DNA from: an uncultured Erwinia sp.
GTDB lineage: Bacteria > Pseudomonadota > Gammaproteobacteria > Enterobacterales > Enterobacteriaceae
Length of the DNA: 43,232 nucleotides
Direction: 5' to 3'
NCBI GenBank assembly: GCA_913775305.1
Contig: CAJYIY010000063.1
Coordinates: 1-43,232, forward strand
Shown piece after piece: positions 1-12,235 of the stretch; positions within the stretch are counted from its first letter, which is position 1; every line of letters begins with the position of its first letter. The notes beneath the pieces were generated by a model that worked only from the letters and a program-made list of their open reading frames with translations, did no database searches and had not been told where the DNA came from. Made by a program: the position numbers and the translations under genes.

Positions 1-2
1 GC

Positions 3-1445
3 CGCTGGAAAGCGCTGTCCGATGCGTTGTCCATTCCTCTCGACCAGCTGGCAACCCGCGTGAATGCCAACCCTAACGGGCGTTTTGTTTATCTGGCGCG
101 TCAGGTTAATCCGGCAATTGGCGATTACATCAAAAAACTTAAGCTACCGGGTATTCATCTGCGCGAAGAGTCTCGTCGTTACTACCCGGCAGGGCAGGTG
201 ACTTCGCATCTGATTGGCTTTACCAACATCGATGGCCAGGGCATTGAGGGCGTTGAAAAGAGCTTTGATAAATGGCTGACCGGCCAGCCCGGTGAGCGGA
301 CGGTGCGCAAAGATCGTAATGGACGAGTGATTGAAGATATCTCTTCCGTAGACAGTCAGGCGGCACATAACCTGGCGCTGAGTATTGATGAACGTCTGCA
401 GGCGCTGGTATATCGTGAGCTGAACAACGCCGTGGCGTTTAACAAAGCCGAATCCGGTACTGCGGTCCTGGTTGATGTGAACACCGGTGAAGTGCTGGCG
501 ATGGCAAACAGCCCGGCGTACAACCCGAATAATCTCTCCGGAACCACCAAAGAGGTGATGCGTAACCGTGCGATCACCGACATCTTTGAACCGGGTTCCA
601 CCGTGAAGCCAATGGTGGTAATGACCGCCCTGCAGCGCGGGGTGGTGCGCGAAAACAGCGTGTTGAACACCGTGCCTTATCGAATTAACGGTCACGAAAT
701 TAAAGACGTGGCGCGTTACAACGAACTCACCCTGACCGGGGTGCTCCAGAAGTCGTCTAACGTCGGGGTGTCTCGCCTCGCGTTGGCGATGCCATCCAAT
801 GCGCTGGTAGAGACTTACGCGCGCTTTGGTTTTGGCAAAGCGACCAATTTGGGGTTGGTCGGAGAAAGCAGTGGCTTATATCCTCAAAAACAACGGTGGT
901 CTGACATAGAGAGGGCCACCTTCTCTTACGGCTATGGGCTGATGGTAACACCGTTACAGTTAGCGCGAGTCTATGCAACGATTGGCAGCTACGGCGTGTA
1001 TCGCCCGTTGTCGATCACGAAAGTTGATCCCCCGGTCGCGGGGCAACGCGTCTTCCCTGAAGCTGTTGTTCGCACCGTAGTCCATATGATGGAGAGCGTG
1101 GCTCTGCCGGGCGGCGGGGGCGTGAAAGCGGCAGTTAAGGGCTATCGTATTGCGATTAAAACCGGTACGGCAAAAAAGGTCGGGCCGGATGGCAAATACG
1201 TGAATAAATACATTGCTTACACCGCCGGTGTTGCACCGGCAAGCAACCCTCGCTTCGCACTGGTCGTGGTGATTAACGATCCGCAGGCCGGCAAATATTA
1301 CGGTGGTGCGGTTTCCGCACCGGTATTTGGCGCAATTATGGGTGGCGTACTGCGCACCATGAACGTTGAACCGGATGCGCTGCCGACCAGTGACAAAAGT
1401 GAGATGGTAACTAATAAGAGTGAGGGATCGCGTGACCGATCGTAA
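3..1445 (+). CDS. ftsI: Peptidoglycan D,D-transpeptidase FtsI (PBP3), 5' truncated by window edge
   Basis: Septal transpeptidase that cross-links peptidoglycan at the division site; an inner-membrane protein with a periplasmic catalytic domain and partner of FtsW. The frame is open from base 3, so about 480 residues are present. E. coli FtsI has 588, so roughly the first 107 residues (cytoplasmic tail, membrane anchor, start of the pedestal domain) lie outside the window. The three penicillin-binding motifs are intact: SxxK as EPGSTVKP (catalytic Ser codon 597-599), SxN as KSSN (750-761) and KTGT (codons from 1158). The family's N-terminal pedestal region is represented by [13 protein letters not shown]. 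The 3' end overlaps murE by 14 bases. Near-identical in sequence to recalled E. coli FtsI; identification is secure. Confidence 0.98.
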   Translation, partial: RWKALSDALSIPLDQLATRVNANPNGRFVYLARQVNPAIGDYIKKLKLPGIHLREESRRYYPAGQVTSHLIGFTNIDGQGIEGVEKSFDKWLTGQPGERTVRKDRNGRVIEDISSVDSQAAHNLALSIDERLQALVYRELNNAVAFNKAESGTAVLVDVNTGEVLAMANSPAYNPNNLSGTTKEVMRNRAITDIFEPGSTVKPMVVMTALQRGVVRENSVLNTVPYRINGHEIKDVARYNELTLTGVLQKSSNVGVSRLALAMPSNALVETYARFGFGKATNLGLVGESSGLYPQKQRWSDIERATFSYGYGLMVTPLQLARVYATIGSYGVYRPLSITKVDPPVAGQRVFPEAVVRTVVHMMESVALPGGGGVKAAVKGYRIAIKTGTAKKVGPDGKYVNKYIAYTAGVAPASNPRFALVVVINDPQAGKYYGGAVSAPVFGAIMGGVLRTMNVEPDALPTSDKSEMVTNKSEGSRDRS

Positions 1446-2919
1446 TCTGCGCGACTTACTGGCGCCCTGGGTGGCTGGTTTGCCTGCGCGTGCGCTGAAT
1501 GAAATGACACTGGATAGCCGCGTAGCGGCTTCCGGCGATCTCTTTGTCGCGATTAAGGGCCATACGGCAGATGGCCGCCGTTTTATTCCTCAGGCGATAG
1601 CCCAGGGCGTAGCGGCGGTGATCGCTGACGCCAAAGGCGAAGCGGAAGACGGCAGCGTGGTGGAAATGCACGGCGTGCCGGTTATTTACCTGTCACAGCT
1701 TCCGGAGCGGCTGTCTGCGCTGGCCGGACGTTTCTATCAGCAGCCTGGTGAAAAACTAAAGCTGATTGGTGTGACCGGAACCAACGGCAAAACCACCACA
1801 ACTCAGCTGCTGGCACAGTGGGCACAGCTGCTGGGTGAGACCGGCGCGGTAATGGGAACCGTGGGTAACGGCCTGTATGGCCAGCTTGCCGCTGCGGAAA
1901 ATACCACCGGCTCAGCGGTTGACGTCCAGCATCAGCTGGCATCGCTGCTTGAGAAAGGCGCCACGCTCGCGGCGATGGAAATCTCTTCCCACGGCCTGGT
2001 GCAGCACCGTGTTGCCGCGCTGCCGTTTGCCGCTGCGGCATTTACCAATCTCAGCCGCGACCATCTTGACTATCACGGTGACATGGTGCATTACGAAGCA
2101 GCAAAATGGCTGCTTTTCTCCGAGCACCAGGTGGGGCAGGCCATCATCAATGTTGATGATGAAGTCGGTCGCCGCTGGTTGCAGCAGCTACCCGACGCTA
2201 TTGCTGTGACGATGGAAAACAATGTGCAGCCGGACTGCCATGGGCGCTGGCTGAAAGCGACCGACGTGCAATATCACGATGGCGGTGCGCGCGTGAAGTT
2301 TTCGTCCAGCTGGGGCCACGGTGAATTTGAAAGCCGCCTGATGGGCGCCTTCAACGTCAGCAACCTGCTGGTGGCGCTGGCGACGCTGCTGTCACTTGAT
2401 TATCCTCTGACTGCTCTCACCCAAACCGCCAACCAGCTGCTGCCGGTAACCGGCCGTATGGAAGTGTTTTCTGCACCGGGTAAAGCAACCGTGGTAGTGG
2501 ATTACGCGCACACGCCAGATGCGCTGGAAAAAGCGCTGGCGGCGGCCCGTCTGCACTGTAAAGGGCAGCTATGGTGCGTGTTCGGCTGCGGTGGCGACCG
2601 TGACAAAGGCAAGCGTCCGCTGATGGGAGCTATCGCCGAACAGTTTGCTGATCTGGTGGTGATCACCGATGACAACCCACGCAGTGAAGATCCGGCGGCG
2701 ATTGTGGCCGATGTGCTCAGCGGCCTGCTGGATCCCGGCCGCGCCCGCGTCGTTTCCGGTCGTGCGCAAGCGGTCACTAACACTGTAATGCAGGCACAGG
2801 AAGGAGACATCGTGCTGGTAGCGGGAAAAGGCCATGAAGATTATCAAATCATCGGCCAGCAGCGTTTTGATTATTCCGATCGGTTAACCGTCGCACGGCT
2901 GTTGGGGGTGGTGGCATGA
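1432..2919 (+). CDS. murE: UDP-MurNAc-L-Ala-D-Glu:meso-diaminopimelate ligase MurE
   Basis: Cytoplasmic Mur ligase that adds meso-diaminopimelate to UDP-MurNAc-dipeptide. The ATP-binding motif [10 protein letters not shown] lies near residues 115-124, and the DNPR motif typical of diaminopimelate-adding enzymes near 414-417. AGKGHEDYQ is near the C-terminus. I chose the GTG at 1432, giving 495 residues starting [10 protein letters not shown], the same length and start as the E. coli enzyme, with TGAGGGA about 6 bases upstream as ribosome binding site. A GTG at 1420 in the same frame would add four residues (MRDR) but lacks an equally good site. It overlaps the end of ftsI by 14 bases and the start of murF by 4 (ATGA), so translation is probably coupled. 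Confidence 0.97.
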   Translation: MTDRNLRDLLAPWVAGLPARALNEMTLDSRVAASGDLFVAIKGHTADGRRFIPQAIAQGVAAVIADAKGEAEDGSVVEMHGVPVIYLSQLPERLSALAGRFYQQPGEKLKLIGVTGTNGKTTTTQLLAQWAQLLGETGAVMGTVGNGLYGQLAAAENTTGSAVDVQHQLASLLEKGATLAAMEISSHGLVQHRVAALPFAAAAFTNLSRDHLDYHGDMVHYEAAKWLLFSEHQVGQAIINVDDEVGRRWLQQLPDAIAVTMENNVQPDCHGRWLKATDVQYHDGGARVKFSSSWGHGEFESRLMGAFNVSNLLVALATLLSLDYPLTALTQTANQLLPVTGRMEVFSAPGKATVVVDYAHTPDALEKALAAARLHCKGQLWCVFGCGGDRDKGKRPLMGAIAEQFADLVVITDDNPRSEDPAAIVADVLSGLLDPGRARVVSGRAQAVTNTVMQAQEGDIVLVAGKGHEDYQIIGQQRFDYSDRLTVARLLGVVA

Positions 2920-4277
2920 TCGCCTTTACCCTGGAGCAGCTGGCTGAAATTACCGGAGGAACGCTGTGCGGTCGCAGCCTCACCATTGATGCCGTCACGA
3001 CAGACACCCGGAAAGTGACCGCGGGGTGCCTCTTTATTGCCCTGAAGGGGGAGCGTTTCGACGCTCATGACTTCGCGCAGGAGGCGGTTAATGCCGGTTC
3101 TTCAGCACTGTTGGTGAGTAAGCGCTTACCAGTAGAGGTCCCTCAGGTGGTGGTTGAAGATACGCGCCTCGCGCTTGGCCGCATTGCCGGTTGGGTACGT
3201 CAGCACTCTTCTGCCCGCGTTGTCGCGCTGACCGGATCTTCCGGAAAAACGTCAGTAAAAGAGATGACCGCCGCGATCCTGCGTGAATGCGGTGAAACGC
3301 TTTACACCGCTGGCAATCTGAATAACGACATCGGCGTACCGCTGACGCTTCTGCGTCTGACAGCAGAACACCAGTATGCAGTCATTGAGCTGGGTGCAAA
3401 TCATCAGGGCGAGATTGCCTACACCACGGAACTCACCCGTCCTGAAGCGGCGCTGGTCAATAATCTGGCAGCGGCGCATCTGGAAGGTTTTGGTTCTCTT
3501 GCCGGCGTGGCAAAAGCCAAAGGCGAAATCTTCAACGGTCTGCCGCTGAACGGCGTGGCCATCCTGAACGCCGACAGCAATGACTGGCCGCACTGGCAGT
3601 CGTCGCTTCACGGTAAAACCGTCTGGCGATTTTCGCCGGAACAGCAGGCCGACAGCGACTTTTATGCGAGCAACATCCGCTTCAGCACTCGCGGAACGCT
3701 CTTCGTACTGCATACGCCGAAGGGTGAAATTGACATAACCCTGCCGCTGCCGGGACGCCACAACATCGCCAACGCGCTGGCCGCCGCTGCGCTCGTACTG
3801 GCGGTGGATGCACCGCTGAGCGCCATTCGTCAGGGACTGAGTTCGCTGCAGGCCGTTCCTGGCCGTCTGTTCCCGATTTTACTGGATACCGATCGACTGC
3901 TGCTGGACGACAGCTACAACGCTAACGTTGGATCAATGACCGCAGCGGCGCAGGTACTGGCAGAGATGCCCGGTTATCGCGTCATGATCGTCGGCGATAT
4001 GGGTGAACTGGGGGCGGAGGCCGCCGAATGCCATCGTCAGGTCGGTGAAGCGATTCGTCTGGCCGGGATCGATAAAGTGTTAAGTACAGGCAACCTCAGC
4101 CGTGGCATCAGCGATGCCAGCGGCGTGGGTGAGCATTTCAGTGATAAGGCATTACTCAGCGCGCGCGCGCTGGCGCTGCTTTCTGAACATCAAAAGATTA
4201 CCGTTTTAGTTAAAGGGTCGCGTAGCTCTGCAATGGAGCAGATTGTACGCACCCTACAGGAGAAAGGCGCATGTTAG
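2916..4277 (+). CDS. murF: UDP-MurNAc-tripeptide:D-Ala-D-Ala ligase MurF
   Basis: Adds the D-Ala-D-Ala dipeptide to UDP-MurNAc-tripeptide, completing the cytoplasmic pentapeptide precursor. It has 453 residues, against 452 in E. coli. The N-terminal substrate domain includes TTDTRK and [12 protein letters not shown]. The ATP-binding loop [13 protein letters not shown] is near residues 105-117. The central-domain motif [10 protein letters not shown] and the C-terminal [11 protein letters not shown] and VKGSRS motifs are intact. The start codon overlaps the murE stop as ATGA, and the 3' end overlaps mraY by 7 bases, consistent with a tightly coupled operon. Confidence 0.97.
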   Translation: MIAFTLEQLAEITGGTLCGRSLTIDAVTTDTRKVTAGCLFIALKGERFDAHDFAQEAVNAGSSALLVSKRLPVEVPQVVVEDTRLALGRIAGWVRQHSSARVVALTGSSGKTSVKEMTAAILRECGETLYTAGNLNNDIGVPLTLLRLTAEHQYAVIELGANHQGEIAYTTELTRPEAALVNNLAAAHLEGFGSLAGVAKAKGEIFNGLPLNGVAILNADSNDWPHWQSSLHGKTVWRFSPEQQADSDFYASNIRFSTRGTLFVLHTPKGEIDITLPLPGRHNIANALAAAALVLAVDAPLSAIRQGLSSLQAVPGRLFPILLDTDRLLLDDSYNANVGSMTAAAQVLAEMPGYRVMIVGDMGELGAEAAECHRQVGEAIRLAGIDKVLSTGNLSRGISDASGVGEHFSDKALLSARALALLSEHQKITVLVKGSRSSAMEQIVRTLQEKGAC

Positions 4278-5353
4278 TCTGGCTGGCCGAGCATTTGGTC
4301 TCTTTATATTCTGGCTTTAACGTCTTTTCCTATCTGACGTTTCGCGCCATTGTCAGCCTGCTGACCGCACTGTTTATCTCGCTGTGGATGGGCCCCCGGA
4401 TGATCGCCCGTCTGCAGGAAATGTCATTTGGTCAGGTGGTGCGCAACGATGGTCCTGAGTCGCACTTCAGCAAGCGCGGCACGCCGACCATGGGTGGAAT
4501 TATGATCCTGACGTCGATCACCATTTCCGTGCTGCTGTGGGCCTATCCGTCTAACCCTTATGTCTGGTGCGTGCTGTTTGTGCTGGTGGGGTATGGCATT
4601 GTGGGCTTCGTGGATGATTACCGCAAGGTGGTGCGTAAAGATACCAAGGGCCTTATCGCTCGCTGGAAATACTTCTGGCAGTCGGTGATTGCGCTGGCTG
4701 TGGCTTTCGCCATGTATGCAATTGGTAAAGATACCCCCGCGACTCAACTGGTGGTGCCGTTCTTTAAAGACGTGATGCCGCAGCTTGGCCTGCTTTATCT
4801 GCTGCTGACCTATTTCGTTATCGTTGGCACCAGTAATGCCGTCAATCTGACCGATGGCCTGGACGGCCTGGCGATTATGCCAACGGTATTTGTTGCCGCA
4901 GGGTTTGCGCTGGTTGCCTGGGCGACCGGTAACGTGAAGTTTGCTGAATATCTGCATATTCCTTATCTGCGCCATGCTGGTGAACTGGTCATTGTCTGTA
5001 CCGCTATTGTAGGGGCCGGGCTGGGCTTCCTGTGGTTTAACACCTATCCGGCACAGGTCTTTATGGGGGATGTTGGCTCTCTGGCTCTTGGCGGCGCGCT
5101 CGGGACTATTGCTGTTCTGCTGCGCCAGGAGTTCCTGCTGGTGATTATGGGCGGCGTATTCGTGGTCGAAACCCTGTCTGTTATTCTGCAGGTTGGTTCA
5201 TTTAAATTACGCGGCCAGCGTATTTTCCGCATGGCGCCGATTCACCACCACTATGAACTGAAGGGCTGGCCTGAACCGCGTGTGATTGTGCGCTTCTGGA
5301 TTATTTCACTGATGCTGGTGCTGATTGGCCTGGCAACGCTGAAGGTACGTTAA
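4271..5353 (+). CDS. mraY: Phospho-MurNAc-pentapeptide transferase MraY
   Basis: Integral inner-membrane enzyme that transfers phospho-MurNAc-pentapeptide to undecaprenyl phosphate, giving lipid I. At 360 residues it is the length of E. coli MraY, with about ten hydrophobic segments. Key acidic motifs are visible: VDDYRK (Asp115 and Asp116), [10 protein letters not shown], and [12 protein letters not shown], which contains the third catalytic Asp. The MraY signature [11 protein letters not shown] lies near the C-terminus. It starts inside the last codons of murF (7-base overlap), and murD begins 2 bases after its stop. Confidence 0.97.
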   Translation: MLVWLAEHLVSLYSGFNVFSYLTFRAIVSLLTALFISLWMGPRMIARLQEMSFGQVVRNDGPESHFSKRGTPTMGGIMILTSITISVLLWAYPSNPYVWCVLFVLVGYGIVGFVDDYRKVVRKDTKGLIARWKYFWQSVIALAVAFAMYAIGKDTPATQLVVPFFKDVMPQLGLLYLLLTYFVIVGTSNAVNLTDGLDGLAIMPTVFVAAGFALVAWATGNVKFAEYLHIPYLRHAGELVIVCTAIVGAGLGFLWFNTYPAQVFMGDVGSLALGGALGTIAVLLRQEFLLVIMGGVFVVETLSVILQVGSFKLRGQRIFRMAPIHHHYELKGWPEPRVIVRFWIISLMLVLIGLATLKVR

Positions 5354-5355
5354 TC

Positions 5356-6672
5356 ATGGCTGACTATCAGGGTAAAAAAGTCGTCATCATCGGGCTGGGC
5401 CTGACCGGTCTTTCCTGTGTTGATTTCTTTTTAGCGCGCGGCGTAACTCCGCGCGTGATGGATACCCGTGTCGTTCCGCCAGGGCTGGAAAAACTCCCGG
5501 CAGCAGTAGAACGTTGGCTGGGATCGCTGAACGACAGCTGGCTTCTGGACGCTGACCTGATAGTCGCCAGCCCGGGTATGGCACTGGCGCACCCTTCACT
5601 GATGGCTGCGGCGGAAGCGGGCGTCGAAATCGTCGGTGATATCGAACTGTTCTGCCGTGAAGCCCAGGCACCCATTGTCGCCATTACCGGTTCTAACGGT
5701 AAAAGCACCGTCACCACGCTGGTGGGTGAAATGGCGCAGGCCGCTGGCTGGCAGGTGGGGGTTGGCGGCAATATCGGCCTTCCGGCGCTGATGCTGCTGG
5801 AGAAACCGGCGCAGCTGTACGTACTGGAGCTTTCCAGCTTTCAGCTGGAAACAACGTGCAGCCTGCACGCGGCGGCGGCCACCATCCTCAACGTGACTGA
5901 AGATCATATGGACCGTTATCCGCTGGGTATGCAGCAGTATCGTGCGGCTAAGTTACGGATTTATGAAAATGCGGCGGTTTGCGTGGTCAACGCGGATGAT
6001 GCCATGACCATGCCGGTTCGCGGCGCTGATGCACGCTGCGTCAGCTTTGGCGTTGACGTTGGAGACTATCATCTGAATCGTCAGCAGGGCAGTATCTGGC
6101 TCCGCGTGAAGGGTGAGAAGGTACTGAATACCGCTGAAATGAACCTGACGGGCCAGCATAACTATACTAATGCGCTGGCCGCGCTGGCGCTGGCGGATGC
6201 GGTTGGCCTGCCGCGGGCGACCAGCCTGAAAGCCCTGACTACCTTTACCGGCCTGGCACATCGCTTTCAGCTGGTGCGGGAAAATAACGGCGTGCGCTGG
6301 ATTAACGATTCCAAAGCCACCAACGTCGGTAGTACCGAGGCGGCACTGAATGGTTTGCAGGTTGCCGGTACGCTGTGGCTGTTGCTGGGGGGGGACGGTA
6401 AATCAGCCGATTTCAGTTCGCTGACCCGCTTTCTCCAGGGCGATAACATTCGCGTTTACTGCTTTGGCCGCGATGGCGCAGAGCTGGCGGCGCTGCGGCC
6501 AGAGATCTCCGTGCAGACCGAGACAATGGCGGAAGCGATGGCGCAGATTTCCGGTCAGGTTAAATCGGGCGATATGGTGCTGCTGTCTCCCGCTTGTGCC
6601 AGCCTTGACCAGTTTAAAAACTTTGAACAGCGCGGCGACCTGTTTGCCCAACTGGCACAGGAGATGGGCTGA
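5356..6672 (+). CDS. murD: UDP-MurNAc-L-Ala:D-glutamate ligase MurD
   Basis: Cytoplasmic Mur ligase adding D-glutamate to UDP-MurNAc-L-Ala. It is 438 residues long, as in E. coli. An N-terminal Rossmann-like domain ([17 protein letters not shown]) binds the UDP-sugar. The ATP-binding loop [13 protein letters not shown] is near residues 110-122. Other Mur ligase signatures follow, including [25 protein letters not shown] and [17 protein letters not shown]-terminal [17 protein letters not shown] block matches the family. Its last base is also the first base of the ftsW start codon. Confidence 0.97.
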   Translation: MADYQGKKVVIIGLGLTGLSCVDFFLARGVTPRVMDTRVVPPGLEKLPAAVERWLGSLNDSWLLDADLIVASPGMALAHPSLMAAAEAGVEIVGDIELFCREAQAPIVAITGSNGKSTVTTLVGEMAQAAGWQVGVGGNIGLPALMLLEKPAQLYVLELSSFQLETTCSLHAAAATILNVTEDHMDRYPLGMQQYRAAKLRIYENAAVCVVNADDAMTMPVRGADARCVSFGVDVGDYHLNRQQGSIWLRVKGEKVLNTAEMNLTGQHNYTNALAALALADAVGLPRATSLKALTTFTGLAHRFQLVRENNGVRWINDSKATNVGSTEAALNGLQVAGTLWLLLGGDGKSADFSSLTRFLQGDNIRVYCFGRDGAELAALRPEISVQTETMAEAMAQISGQVKSGDMVLLSPACASLDQFKNFEQRGDLFAQLAQEMG

Positions 6673-7880
6673 TGCGCTTACCTGGTCTTAGCCTTGCCGG
6701 TGGTATTTCCGAGCGCCTGAAGGGCTGGGTGATGGGATCGCGGGAAAGCGATACCAATTCGATGGTGTTGTATGACCGGGTGTTGCTGTGGCTGACCTTC
6801 GGCCTGGCGATAATCGGTTTTGTCATGGTGACTTCAGCATCAATGCCGGTGGGACAGCGTCTTTCAGACGATCCGTTCTATTTCGCCAAGCGTGATGCGT
6901 TCTATATTGCACTGGCATTGGGTATGTCGCTGATCACGCTGCGGGTGCCTATGGCCTTCTGGCAGCGCTACAGCAACATCATGCTGATGGTGACGATTGT
7001 GATGCTGCTGGTGGTACTGGTGGTGGGCAGCTCGGTTAACGGTGCCTCGCGCTGGATTGCCCTTGGGCCGCTGCGTATTCAGCCAGCGGAGCTGTCAAAG
7101 CTGTCACTGTTTTGCTATCTGGCCAGCTATCTGGTGCGTAAGGTTGAAGAGGTTCGCCATAATTTCTGGGGCTTCTGTAAACCGATGGGCGTGATGGTGG
7201 TGCTGGCAGTCCTGCTGCTGGCGCAGCCGGACCTCGGAACCGTAGTGGTGCTGTTTGTGACCACGCTGGCGATGCTGTTTCTTGCCGGGGCAAAACTCTG
7301 GCAGTTCCTGGCGATCATCGGTTCTGGCATTTTTGCCGTTTGCCTGCTGATTATCGCTGAACCCTATCGTATGCGGCGAGTGACATCGTTCTGGAACCCG
7401 TGGGAAGATCCCTTCGGTAGCGGTTACCAGTTAACCCAGTCGCTGATGGCATTTGGTCGCGGCGAATTCTGGGGCCAGGGCCTTGGGAACTCGGTGCAAA
7501 AACTGGAATATTTACCCGAAGCACACACCGATTTTATCTTCTCGATTATTGGTGAAGAACTGGGTTATATCGGTGTGGTTTTCGCATTGTTAATGGTATT
7601 CTTCGTCGCTTTTCGCGCGATGTCCATCGGGCGAAAAGCGTTGGAGATCGATCAGCGATTTTCCGGCTTCCTGGCGTGCTCAATCGGCGTCTGGTTCAGC
7701 TTCCAGGCACTGGTTAACGTTGGTGCTGCAGCGGGAATGTTGCCGACCAAAGGTCTGACGCTGCCGCTGATCAGTTACGGCGGGTCGAGTTTGATTATTA
7801 TGTCGACCGCTATCGTACTGTTGTTACGTATTGATTATGAAACGCGTCTGGCAAAAGCCCAGGCGTTTACGCGAGGTTAG
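6672..7880 (+). CDS. ftsW: Septal lipid II polymerase FtsW (SEDS family)
   Basis: SEDS-family integral membrane glycosyltransferase that polymerises lipid II at the septum together with FtsI. The 402 residues are slightly fewer than the 414 of E. coli. Multiple hydrophobic segments cover nearly the whole length after a cytoplasmic N-terminus of about 35 residues. SEDS signatures are present: [47 protein letters not shown] and [14 protein letters not shown]. It lies between murD (1-base overlap of stop and start) and murG, which starts 3 bases after its stop. Confidence 0.96.
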   Translation: MRLPGLSLAGGISERLKGWVMGSRESDTNSMVLYDRVLLWLTFGLAIIGFVMVTSASMPVGQRLSDDPFYFAKRDAFYIALALGMSLITLRVPMAFWQRYSNIMLMVTIVMLLVVLVVGSSVNGASRWIALGPLRIQPAELSKLSLFCYLASYLVRKVEEVRHNFWGFCKPMGVMVVLAVLLLAQPDLGTVVVLFVTTLAMLFLAGAKLWQFLAIIGSGIFAVCLLIIAEPYRMRRVTSFWNPWEDPFGSGYQLTQSLMAFGRGEFWGQGLGNSVQKLEYLPEAHTDFIFSIIGEELGYIGVVFALLMVFFVAFRAMSIGRKALEIDQRFSGFLACSIGVWFSFQALVNVGAAAGMLPTKGLTLPLISYGGSSLIIMSTAIVLLLRIDYETRLAKAQAFTRG

Positions 7881-7883
7881 TCG

Positions 7884-8942
7884 ATGAGTGGAAAGCGACT
7901 GATGGTGATGGCCGGTGGAACCGGGGGGCACGTTTTCCCCGGACTGGCGGTAGCGCACCATCTGATGGCACAGGGCTGGCAGGTACGCTGGCTGGGAACC
8001 GCTGACCGGATGGAAGCGGACCTGGTGCCAAAACACGGAATCGACATTGAATTTATTCGCATTAGCGGGCTGCGAGGAAAAGGCATCAAGGCGCAGCTGG
8101 CTGCGCCGCTGCGCATCTTCAATGCCTGGCGCCAGGCTCGGGCGATTATGAAGCGTTGGAAGCCGGATGTGGTGCTGGGGATGGGGGGATATGTTTCCGG
8201 TCCCGGGGGCCTGGCGGCGTGGAGCTGCGGGATCCCCGTGGTGCTGCATGAACAGAATGGCATTGCCGGTCTGACAAACAAGTGGCTGGCTAAAATTGCC
8301 AAAAAAGTCATGCAGGCGTTCCCCGGGGCGTTTCCTGACGCTGAAGTTGTGGGCAACCCGGTGCGCACCGATGTGCTGGCGCTGCCTTTACCGGCTGAAC
8401 GTCTGAGCGGACGGCAGGGCCCGATTCGCGTGCTGGTCATTGGCGGTAGCCAGGGCGCGCGCGTTCTGAACCAGACGTTGCCTGAGGTGGCCGCCATTCT
8501 CGGCGATCGCATTACGCTGTGGCATCAGGTGGGGAAGGGCGCGCTGGACAGCGTTAATCAGGCTTACGCGAAAGTGGGACAGACCCGGCATAACGTCGCA
8601 GAGTTTATCGATGACATGGCGGCAGCCTATGCCTGGGCGGACGTGGTGGTGTGTCGTTCCGGTGCGTTAACCGTCAGCGAAGTCGCTGCGGCGGGACTAC
8701 CGGCGATTTTTGTCCCGTTCCAGCATAAAGATCGTCAGCAGTACTGGAATGCACTGCCGCTGGAACAGGCCGGCGCCGCGAAAATTTATGAGCAGCCGCA
8801 GTTTACCGCTGAAACGGTTGCTTCAACGCTGGCAGGCTGGGATCGTGCAACGCTGCTGCAAATGGCCGAAAAGGCCCGCGCCGTTGCTATCCCGGATGCA
8901 ACAGAGCGCGTCGCTGCAGAAGTCAGCAAAGCGGCGCGGTAA
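7884..8942 (+). CDS. murG: UDP-GlcNAc:lipid I N-acetylglucosaminyltransferase MurG
   Basis: Peripheral inner-membrane GT-B glycosyltransferase converting lipid I to lipid II. It has 352 residues, against 355 in E. coli. The N-terminal glycine-rich loop [14 protein letters not shown] lies near residues 11-24, [11 protein letters not shown] further on, and the second glycine loop [17 protein letters not shown] starts the C-terminal domain. The UDP-GlcNAc-binding block [18 protein letters not shown] followed by [13 protein letters not shown] is intact. A 60-base gap containing a perfect hairpin separates it from murC, the only sizeable gap in the cluster upstream of ftsA-ftsZ. Confidence 0.97.
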   Translation: MSGKRLMVMAGGTGGHVFPGLAVAHHLMAQGWQVRWLGTADRMEADLVPKHGIDIEFIRISGLRGKGIKAQLAAPLRIFNAWRQARAIMKRWKPDVVLGMGGYVSGPGGLAAWSCGIPVVLHEQNGIAGLTNKWLAKIAKKVMQAFPGAFPDAEVVGNPVRTDVLALPLPAERLSGRQGPIRVLVIGGSQGARVLNQTLPEVAAILGDRITLWHQVGKGALDSVNQAYAKVGQTRHNVAEFIDDMAAAYAWADVVVCRSGALTVSEVAAAGLPAIFVPFQHKDRQQYWNALPLEQAGAAKIYEQPQFTAETVASTLAGWDRATLLQMAEKARAVAIPDATERVAAEVSKAAR

Positions 8943-8953
8943 ACACTATTTGC

Positions 8954-8975
8954 TGAAGCGGGAGTACCCGCTTCA
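8954..8975 (+). repeat. Perfect hairpin in the murG-murC gap
   Basis: TGAAGCGGG and CCCGCTTCA form a 9-bp perfect inverted repeat with the four-base loop AGTA. No T tract follows, so it is unlikely to be an intrinsic terminator. It sits 27 bases before the murC start codon and could set mRNA stability or translation between murG and murC. The role is inferred; the dyad itself is seen directly. Confidence 0.6.
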
Positions 8976-9002
8976 AAGAAACACAGGTGTGGCAAAGAAG
9001 AG

Positions 9003-10478
9003 ATGAATACACAACAACTGGCAAAACTGCGATCTATCGTGCCCGAGATGCGACGCGTCCGGCACATCCACTTTGTTGGCATCGGTGGTGCCGGCATGGG
9101 CGGTATTGCTGAAGTGTTGGCGAATGAAGGTTATGAAATCAGCGGCTCTGACCTGGCACCTAATGCGGTGACCCAACATCTGAGCGCGCTGGGCGCAACC
9201 ATTTATTTTAACCACCGCCCGGAAAACGTCAGCGACGCCAGCGTAGTAGTGGTGTCTACAGCGGTGGCGCAGGATAACCCGGAAGTCGTGGCGGCACGTG
9301 AAGCGCGTATTCCGGTGATCCGCCGTGCAGAGATGCTGGCCGAGCTGATGCGTTTCCGCCACGGTATTGCCGTTGCCGGAACGCACGGTAAAACCACCAC
9401 CACGGCGATGGTTTCCAGCATTTATGCCGAAGGTGGGCTGGATCCGACTTTTGTTAACGGCGGGCTGGTTAAGGCCGCGGGCACGCATGCCCGGTTGGGC
9501 AGCAGTCGCTACCTGATTGCGGAAGCAGATGAGAGTGATGCGTCATTCCTTCACCTGCAGCCGATGGTGGCGATTGTCACCAACATTGAAGCCGACCATA
9601 TGGACACTTACCATGGCGACTTTGAGAACCTGAAGCAGACGTTTATCAACTTCCTGCACAACCTGCCCTTTTACGGGCGTGCGGTGCTGTGCATCGATGA
9701 TGCGGTGATCCGCGATCTGCTGCCACGCGTCGGGCGTCAGATCACCACCTATGGTTTCAGCGATGATGCCGATGTGCGAATTGAGAATTACGAACAGCGC
9801 GGCGCGCAGGGTCTCTTTACCCTGGTTCGTCAGGATAAGCCGTTAATGCACGTGACGCTTAACGCGCCGGGGCACCATAACGCGCTGAACGCCGCCGCTG
9901 CAGTGGCAGTTGCTACCGAAGAAGGCATTGAGGATAAAGATATCCTCAGCGCGCTGGAGAGCTTCCAGGGAACCGGGCGTCGCTTTGATTTCCTCGGTGA
10001 ATACCCGCTGGCCGAAGCGAACGGTCAGGCCGGTACAGCCATGCTGGTTGATGACTATGGTCACCATCCAACCGAAGTCGATGTGACGATTAAAGCTGCA
10101 CGGGCGGGCTGGCCGGACAAAAACCTGGTGATGATTTTCCAGCCGCATCGTTATACGCGGACTCGCGATCTGTATGACGATTTTGCTAACGTGCTGTCGC
10201 AGGTTGATGTGCTGCTGATGCTGGACGTCTATTCTGCGGGTGAAACGGCCATTCCCGGGGCTGACAGCCGTTCACTGTGCCGCACCATTCGTGGCCGTGG
10301 CAAGGTCGATCCGATTCTTGTTTCCGATCATGATGCCGTACTGGAAACCCTGCTGCCGAAGCTTTCCGGCAATGATTTGATCCTGGTACAGGGCGCAGGA
10401 AACGTCGGGCGTATTGCCCGCAAACTGGCTGAGCTGAAGTTACAACCGCAGACGAAAGAAGAGGAATATCATGGCTGA
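9003..10478 (+). CDS. murC: UDP-MurNAc:L-alanine ligase MurC
   Basis: First of the Mur ligases, joining L-alanine to UDP-MurNAc. It is 491 residues long, as in E. coli. The N-terminal Rossmann motif [14 protein letters not shown] is near residues 23-36. The ATP loop [12 protein letters not shown] is near 124-135, followed by [22 protein letters not shown] and [10 protein letters not shown]. The ribosome binding site is a purine stretch (AAGAAGAG) just before the ATG. Its last 8 bases overlap the start of ddlB. Confidence 0.97.
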   Translation: MNTQQLAKLRSIVPEMRRVRHIHFVGIGGAGMGGIAEVLANEGYEISGSDLAPNAVTQHLSALGATIYFNHRPENVSDASVVVVSTAVAQDNPEVVAAREARIPVIRRAEMLAELMRFRHGIAVAGTHGKTTTTAMVSSIYAEGGLDPTFVNGGLVKAAGTHARLGSSRYLIAEADESDASFLHLQPMVAIVTNIEADHMDTYHGDFENLKQTFINFLHNLPFYGRAVLCIDDAVIRDLLPRVGRQITTYGFSDDADVRIENYEQRGAQGLFTLVRQDKPLMHVTLNAPGHHNALNAAAAVAVATEEGIEDKDILSALESFQGTGRRFDFLGEYPLAEANGQAGTAMLVDDYGHHPTEVDVTIKAARAGWPDKNLVMIFQPHRYTRTRDLYDDFANVLSQVDVLLMLDVYSAGETAIPGADSRSLCRTIRGRGKVDPILVSDHDAVLETLLPKLSGNDLILVQGAGNVGRIARKLAELKLQPQTKEEEYHG

Positions 10479-11391
10479 TAAAGTAGCGGTACTGCTGGGT
10501 GGAACGTCCGCAGAGCGTGATGTATCCCTGTTATCAGGCGCCGCCGTAGTGGCCGGATTAACTGAAGCGGGCGTGGACGCATATCCGGTTGATATTCGTG
10601 ATGTTCCTGTTATGAGCCTGAAAGAACAGGGCTTTACCAAAGTGTTTATAGCTCTGCATGGCCGCGGCGGTGAAGACGGCACGCTGCAGGGAGTGCTTGA
10701 GTATCTGGACATGCCGTACACCGGCAGTGGCGTCATGGCATCGGCTATTACGATGGATAAGCTGCGCAGCAAGTTCCTCTGGCAGGGCTGTGGATTGCCG
10801 GTTTCTCCTTTTGTGGCGTTGACCCGCAAGCAGATGGATGCGGGTATTGACGGTGATGTGGCCGACAGCATCGCCGCATTGGGTATGCCACTGTTTGTTA
10901 AGCCAAGTCGCGAAGGCTCAAGCGTGGGCATTTCTCGCGTGAATCATGCTTCTCAACTGCATGCGGCGCTGGTGGAAGCTTTCCGCCACGATGACGAAGT
11001 GCTGGTGGAAGCCTTTCTGAGCGGCCCGGAGTACACCGTTGCGGTGATTGGCGACCAGATTATGCCGTCAATCCGTATTCAGGCTGCCAGCGAATTTTAT
11101 GATTATCAGGCGAAGTACATTTCTGATGAGACGCAATATTTCTGCCCGTCAGGATTAAACGACGAGCAGGAAGCCGAATTAAGCCAGTTAGTGATCGCCG
11201 CATGGCGCGCACTGGGATGCAGCGGCTGGGGCCGAGTAGACGTGATGATGGGTGGGGACGGGCGTTTTTATCTGCTTGAGGTCAATACCTCGCCGGGTAT
11301 GACCAGCCACAGTCTGGTGCCGATGGCGGCAAAACAGGCTGGTCTGAGCTTCTCACAGCTGGTAGTACGCATTCTGGAACTGGCCGACTGA
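10471..11391 (+). CDS. ddlB: D-alanine:D-alanine ligase DdlB
   Basis: ATP-grasp ligase making the D-Ala-D-Ala dipeptide used by MurF. The 306 residues equal E. coli DdlB. Visible family blocks are [16 protein letters not shown] at the N-terminus, [12 protein letters not shown], the ATP-binding [14 protein letters not shown], and [20 protein letters not shown] with the metal-binding Glu and Asn near the C-terminus. It overlaps murC by 8 bases, and ftsQ begins 1 base after its stop. Confidence 0.97.
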   Translation: MADKVAVLLGGTSAERDVSLLSGAAVVAGLTEAGVDAYPVDIRDVPVMSLKEQGFTKVFIALHGRGGEDGTLQGVLEYLDMPYTGSGVMASAITMDKLRSKFLWQGCGLPVSPFVALTRKQMDAGIDGDVADSIAALGMPLFVKPSREGSSVGISRVNHASQLHAALVEAFRHDDEVLVEAFLSGPEYTVAVIGDQIMPSIRIQAASEFYDYQAKYISDETQYFCPSGLNDEQEAELSQLVIAAWRALGCSGWGRVDVMMGGDGRFYLLEVNTSPGMTSHSLVPMAAKQAGLSFSQLVVRILELAD

Positions 11392-11392
11392 T

Positions 11393-12235
11393 ATGTCTCA
11401 GGCGGCGTTAAATGTCCGAAACCGCGACGCGAAGCAGGATAAAGCGCGAACCGGGCGCAGCAATGGATCCCGCCTGGCTGGGATCCTGTTTTTGCTGATG
11501 GTCATCGGCACGATGCTGGCGGGCGGTTTTATGGTGTTGAAGTGGATGAACGATGCATCAAGACTGCCGTTGTCGAAACTGGTGGTGACCGGGCAAACCC
11601 ACTACACCCGCAACGATGATATCCGTCAGGCGATTTTATCGCTGGGTGAGCCCGGCACCTTTATGTCGCAGGATGTGGATATTATCCAGCAGCAGATCGA
11701 ACGTCTGCCGTGGATCCAGCAGGTAAGCGTACGCAAGCAGTGGCCGGACGAATTAAAGATTCATCTGGTTGAGTATGTGCCGTTTGCACGCTGGAATGAT
11801 GTGCACATGGTTGACGCTGAGGGGAAATCGTTCAGCGTGCCGGCCAGCCATCAGGACAAAGAGGTTTTACCGCTGCTGTATGGCCCGGAAGGAAGCGAAA
11901 CGGAAGTGTTGACCGGCTATCGCCAGATGCGAGACGTCCTGGCGGCGAGCAAGTTTAAGTTAAAGGCTGCTTCAATGACCGCGCGTCGTTCATGGCAGCT
12001 GGTGTTAGACGATGATACCCGTCTGGAGCTGGGGCGTAATGAGGATATGAAGCGGCTAAAACGCTTTATCGATCTCTACCCAACTCTGCAACAGCAGGGC
12101 CAGGCGGAAAATAAGCGCATCAGCTACGTGGACCTGCGTTATGACTCTGGCGCGGCAGTAGGATGGACACCCGAACTCATTACTAGCGCTGAAAGTCATC
12201 AGCAACAGAATCAGGTACAGGCTAAACAACAATGA
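11393..12235 (+). CDS. ftsQ: Cell division protein FtsQ
   Basis: Bitopic divisome protein linking early cytoplasmic components to FtsL/FtsB and FtsW/FtsI. It has 280 residues, against 276 in E. coli. A basic, hydrophilic N-terminus of about 28 residues is followed by one membrane segment ([19 protein letters not shown], near residues 29-47). Next comes a POTRA-type segment ([20 protein letters not shown]) and the periplasmic beta domain with [20 protein letters not shown]. Its stop overlaps the ftsA start as ATGA. Confidence 0.96.
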   Translation: MSQAALNVRNRDAKQDKARTGRSNGSRLAGILFLLMVIGTMLAGGFMVLKWMNDASRLPLSKLVVTGQTHYTRNDDIRQAILSLGEPGTFMSQDVDIIQQQIERLPWIQQVSVRKQWPDELKIHLVEYVPFARWNDVHMVDAEGKSFSVPASHQDKEVLPLLYGPEGSETEVLTGYRQMRDVLAASKFKLKAASMTARRSWQLVLDDDTRLELGRNEDMKRLKRFIDLYPTLQQQGQAENKRISYVDLRYDSGAAVGWTPELITSAESHQQQNQVQAKQQ

